8,021 nucleotides of DNA from an uncultured Ruminococcus sp. (GTDB taxonomy: Bacteria; Bacillota; Clostridia; Oscillospirales; Ruminococcaceae). Made by a program: the position numbers and the translations under genes. The stretch spans positions 1-8,021 of the forward strand of contig CAMHMM010000084.1 of NCBI GenBank assembly GCA_946186215.1, written 5' to 3'. Below the pieces are notes generated by a model. It was not told the DNA's origin, did not search any database, and saw nothing but the letters and a program-made list of their open reading frames with translations. Position 1 is the stretch's first letter; each line of letters opens with the position of its first letter. Of the stretch, positions 6,042 through 8,021 are shown piece by piece.

Positions 6042-6090
6042 GCCGCACACGCGGCGGTATGATGCCGCCCTTACCCGCATTTTCAGCGGG
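6042..6090 (-). promoter_or_regulatory. GC-hairpin leader of the PF06541 gene
   Basis: Read on the minus strand, the leader of about 75 nt can form CCCGC/GCGGG (bases 6090-6086 with 6078-6074). It can then form either GGCGG/CCGCC (6069-6065 with 6057-6053) or GCCGC/GCGGC (6055-6051 with 6046-6042). The last two share bases 6053-6055, so they cannot both form completely. The last hairpin ends five bases upstream of the SD. No T-run follows, so attenuation by termination is not evident; control of ribosome access is possible. Confidence 0.4.
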
Positions 6091-6106
6091 GGACTTCTAT
6101 GCATTG

Positions 6107-6135
6107 ATTATATGGCAGTGCCATGAATTTGTCAA
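6107..6135 (-). promoter_or_regulatory. Full-consensus promoter for the PF06541 gene
   Basis: On the minus strand, TTGACA (6135-6130) and TATAAT (6112-6107) are separated by exactly 17 bp. Every base of both hexamers matches the sigma-A consensus. Transcription would start near 6100, leaving a leader of about 75 nt. Confidence 0.85.
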
Positions 6136-6162
6136 TGTTGATTACACCAAATTTACAATTTA

Positions 6163-6189
6163 TTTACATTGTTTTTTCTGCTGTATAAA
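6163..6189 (+). promoter_or_regulatory. Weak candidate promoter for yigZ
   Basis: TTTACA (6163-6168) and TATAAA (6184-6189) each match five of six consensus bases, but the 15-bp spacer is short. An alternative is TTGATT (6138-6143) with a poor TATTTA (6161-6166) at 17 bp. Some promoter is expected, because the upstream gene runs the other way. The TATAAA lies in the loop of an inverted repeat, TTTTCTG (6174-6180) with CAGAAAA (6190-6196), which could be an operator. Confidence 0.35.
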
Positions 6190-6210
6190 CAGAAAAGCAA
6201 GAGGGTGCAA

Positions 6211-6831
6211 ATGGATTATATCACCGTAGACGGCGTTTCCACAGGAAGCTTTACAGAAAAAAAGAGCGAATTCATCGGCTCTCTTTCCCATGTGACCACC
6301 GAGGAAGAGGCTGTTTCATTTATTGAAAGGATACGCTCAGAGAACCGCAAGGCGCGGCATAATGTGTATGCATATATCCTGCGGGACGGTAATATTTCCC
6401 GCTACAGCGATGATTCGGAGCCTCAGGGCACTGCGGGGATACCGTCACTTGAGGTGCTCAAAAAGGAAGGGCTTACCGATGTGTGCCTTGTGACAACAAG
6501 GTATTTCGGCGGTATCCTTCTCGGGACAGGCGGCCTTGCGCGGGCATATACTCAGGCGGCAAAGCTTGCCTGCGAAGCAGCACGGATAATGAAGATGTGC
6601 GAATGCCGCACAATGGATTTTTTCTGTGATTACAGCCTTTATGGTATGCTGGGCGCACTGCTTGCACAGCCCTTTGTAAAGCAGCTTTCCTGTGATTTTG
6701 AGGATGTTGTGCGCATCACGGTGAACTGCCGTATTGCGGAAACGGAAAATTTTATAAAGGATATCACGGAAATATCCAACGGACGCATACAGGTGAACTG
6801 CGGTGAGCCGATTTATGCGGATTTCAGCTGA
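6211..6831 (+). CDS. yigZ: YigZ/IMPACT family protein
   Basis: A 206-residue cytoplasmic protein close to the family's usual 200-215 residues. The N-terminal IMPACT/UPF0029 domain (about 16-122) shows KKSEFIGSL (17-25), ARHNVYAYI (48-56), SRYSDDSEPQGTAGIP (63-78) and TRYFGGILLGTGGLARAY (96-113), the hallmarks of the family. A DUF1949-like domain follows (about 138-195). The common DDGEP version of the motif here reads DDSEP. Bacterial members have been linked to translation-associated roles by their relation to eukaryotic IMPACT, but the biochemical function is not settled. The start at 6211 is preferred because GAGGGTG (6201-6207) sits just before it. An in-frame ATG at 6169 would add 14 residues lying in promoter-like sequence. 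The gene is followed after 16 bp by dgt. Confidence 0.88.
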   Translation: MDYITVDGVSTGSFTEKKSEFIGSLSHVTTEEEAVSFIERIRSENRKARHNVYAYILRDGNISRYSDDSEPQGTAGIPSLEVLKKEGLTDVCLVTTRYFGGILLGTGGLARAYTQAAKLACEAARIMKMCECRTMDFFCDYSLYGMLGALLAQPFVKQLSCDFEDVVRITVNCRIAETENFIKDITEISNGRIQVNCGEPIYADFS

Positions 6832-6847
6832 TTAAGGTGTGGTGAAT

Positions 6848-7846
6848 TTGACTATCAGAGAACAGATCGAGATCGTTGAGCTGGGTACGCTGTGTGAGGA
6901 TGCGTGTACCTCAAAGCATACGGGACAGCGGCGTGAGAAGGAAGCAAAATGCCCTATCAGAACGGATTTTCAGCGCGACAGAGACAGGATCCTTCACTGC
7001 AATTCATTCAGACGCTTAAAGCATAAGACACAGGTGTTTCTCGATCCCGTGGGGGATCACTACCGCACAAGACTTACTCATTCCTTAGAGGTCGCGCAGA
7101 TCGCAAGGACGATATCCCGCGCTCTGCGGCTCAATGAGGATCTTACCGAGGCCATAGCGCTGGGGCACGACCTGGGGCACACACCCTTCGGTCATGCAGG
7201 AGAGGCAGCACTCAACGAGGTCAGCGACTGCGGCTTCAAGCATTATCTCCAGAGTGTGCGCGTGGTGGATTATATCGAGCGCAACGGTCAGGGGCTCAAT
7301 CTTACATTCGAGGTTAAAAACGGCATCGTCTGCCATACCGATAAAATGGCTCTCACAAAGGAGGGCTACATCGTAAGGATTGCAGACAGGATAGCCTATA
7401 TAAATCATGATATTGACGACGCTATCAGGGCAGGAGTGCTCACCGAGGCTGATCTTCCCGAGAGCGCTGTAAGCGTTCTGGGGCGCACTAAAAGCGAGCG
7501 CATCACATCAGCGATAATGTCCATAGTGGAAAACGGTGTCAAGGAGATAAAAATGTCTCCGGAGATAACCAACGCGCAGGATGAGCTCCATTCATTCATG
7601 TTTGAGTATGTGTACCGCAGCAGTGAGGCCAAGGCCGAGGAGGTAAAGGCAAAGCAGCTCGTTCAGAAGCTGTATCAGTATTACCTCAGGAGTCCCGAAA
7701 AAATGCCTCAGCTTTACAGGGACATTGCGGACAAATTTTCAAAGGAGCGGGCAGTCTGCGACTATATTTCAGGAATGTCCGACGGCTATGCGATCGGCAG
7801 ATACAGAGAGCTTTTCATTCCCAAAAGCTGGGCTGTAAAGAGCTGA
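6848..7846 (+). CDS. dgt: Deoxyguanosinetriphosphate triphosphohydrolase-like HD-domain protein
   Basis: A 332-residue cytoplasmic HD-domain enzyme of the dGTPase family, which cuts dNTPs to the nucleoside and triphosphate and so affects dNTP pools. Numbered from the TTG start, it shows RTDFQRDRDRI near 38-48, FRRLKHKTQVF (54-64), H78 in RTRLTH, the HD pair H107-D108 in LGHDLGHTPFGHAGE and D180 in VRIADRIAYINHDIDDA, so the metal-binding set H...HD...D is complete. The TTG at 6848 is preferred. AAGGTG (6834-6839) lies eight bases upstream, and the resulting start MTIREQIE is the usual beginning of clostridial homologues as I remember them. GTG codons at 6839 and 6842 would overlap or crowd the SD. 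A block usually written HNEQS reads HYLQS here (132-136). The gene is probably cotranscribed with yigZ and leads into dnaG. Confidence 0.9.
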   Translation: MTIREQIEIVELGTLCEDACTSKHTGQRREKEAKCPIRTDFQRDRDRILHCNSFRRLKHKTQVFLDPVGDHYRTRLTHSLEVAQIARTISRALRLNEDLTEAIALGHDLGHTPFGHAGEAALNEVSDCGFKHYLQSVRVVDYIERNGQGLNLTFEVKNGIVCHTDKMALTKEGYIVRIADRIAYINHDIDDAIRAGVLTEADLPESAVSVLGRTKSERITSAIMSIVENGVKEIKMSPEITNAQDELHSFMFEYVYRSSEAKAEEVKAKQLVQKLYQYYLRSPEKMPQLYRDIADKFSKERAVCDYISGMSDGYAIGRYRELFIPKSWAVKS

Positions 7847-7862
7847 TAAGCGCCTGACGGAT

Positions 7863-7891
7863 TTGAACAGAGCCTTAAGCCTTCATATTAT
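7863..7891 (+). promoter_or_regulatory. Candidate promoter for dnaG
   Basis: TTGAAC (7863-7868) and TATTAT (7886-7891) are separated by 17 bp in the gap between dgt and dnaG, predicting a start near 7898 and a leader of about 40 nt. The -10 lies in the loop of an inverted repeat: AGCCT (7871-7875) and GCCTT (7879-7883) on the left, AAGGCAGGCT (7899-7908) on the right, with a three-base bulge. The dnaG and rpoD genes often have a promoter of their own in Firmicutes. Confidence 0.5.
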
Positions 7892-7936
7892 ACGGCACAA
7901 GGCAGGCTGCTAAGCTGCGAATAAAAGGGTTTAAAA

Positions 7937-8021
7937 ATGGCTTTTTCCGAGGAATTCATTTCCGAGCTTAAATTCAATAACCGTATCGAGGATGTGGCGG
8001 GCTCATATACCCAGCTCAAAA
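7937..8021 (+). CDS. dnaG: DNA primase, N-terminal fragment cut by the window edge
   Basis: Only the first 28 codons are present and the frame is open to the last base. The translation begins MAFSEEFISELKFNNRIED and continues VAGSYTQLK, matching the start of DnaG (xEEFIxELKxxNxIxDVxxxYxxLK), which lies just before the zinc-binding domain. DnaG makes the RNA primers for replication. AAAAGGG (7923-7929) is the ribosome binding site, seven bases from the ATG. The dgt-dnaG order is common in clostridia, where rpoD (the housekeeping sigma factor) usually follows. The rest lies outside the window. Confidence 0.87.
   Translation, partial: MAFSEEFISELKFNNRIEDVAGSYTQLK

Noticed and set aside
5686..6126. 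A 146-codon open frame on the plus strand
   Set aside because: It overlaps the membrane part of the PF06541 gene and its leader and promoter on the other strand. The minus-strand product has clear membrane spans and family motifs, whereas this one does not.

Overview
The window reads as ordinary chromosomal DNA of a low-to-mid GC anaerobic Firmicute, most likely a Ruminococcus-like member of the Oscillospiraceae. The basis is the AT-rich intergenic DNA against GC-richer genes, Gram-positive style ribosome binding sites, a DivIC-YabR pair in the same order as in Bacillus, a clostridial-type dGTPase placed directly before dnaG, and a large oxygen-sensitive type acyl-CoA dehydratase activase. 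The genus is an inference. No mobile element, CRISPR array, tRNA or rRNA was seen.

Layout. Bases 1-291 are a very AT-rich control region with a good promoter (TTGATT-N17-TATAAT), a 13-bp direct repeat 39 bp apart, and a hairpin before the first gene. aroK (shikimate kinase, 292-801) overlaps by 4 bases a 983-residue protein (798-3749). That protein fuses two BcrA/BadF-type ATPase domains to a cysteine-rich DUF2229/dehydratase-like domain. A 300-bp gap follows with inverted repeats, a strong promoter (TTGAAA-N18-TATAAT) and a leader of about 150 nt. The leader ends in a perfect 8-bp hairpin holding the SD of divIC in its loop and the start codon in its stem. divIC (4050-4406) and an S1-domain yabR-like gene (4476-4922) end at a bidirectional terminator, shared with a convergent minus-strand membrane gene of the PF06541 family (4984-6024).

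That membrane gene has a full-consensus promoter (TTGACA-N17-TATAAT on the minus strand) and a GC-hairpin leader. Divergent from it is a yigZ/IMPACT gene (6211-6831), followed closely by dgt (6848-7846, probable TTG start). The last 85 bases are the start of dnaG, with its own candidate promoter in the gap.

How the genes work together. Most are housekeeping: aromatic biosynthesis, division septum assembly, an RNA-binding protein of the translation/stress class, dNTP control and primase. The most interesting item is the fused activase. Both of its ATPase domains keep the iron-sulfur cysteine pair at the same 39-residue spacing as the classical homodimeric activator, so one chain could form the whole ATP-driven electron-injecting dimer. 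I see no convincing new multi-gene system. The remaining findings are mostly local regulatory structures that can be tested by folding, comparison or 5'-end mapping.
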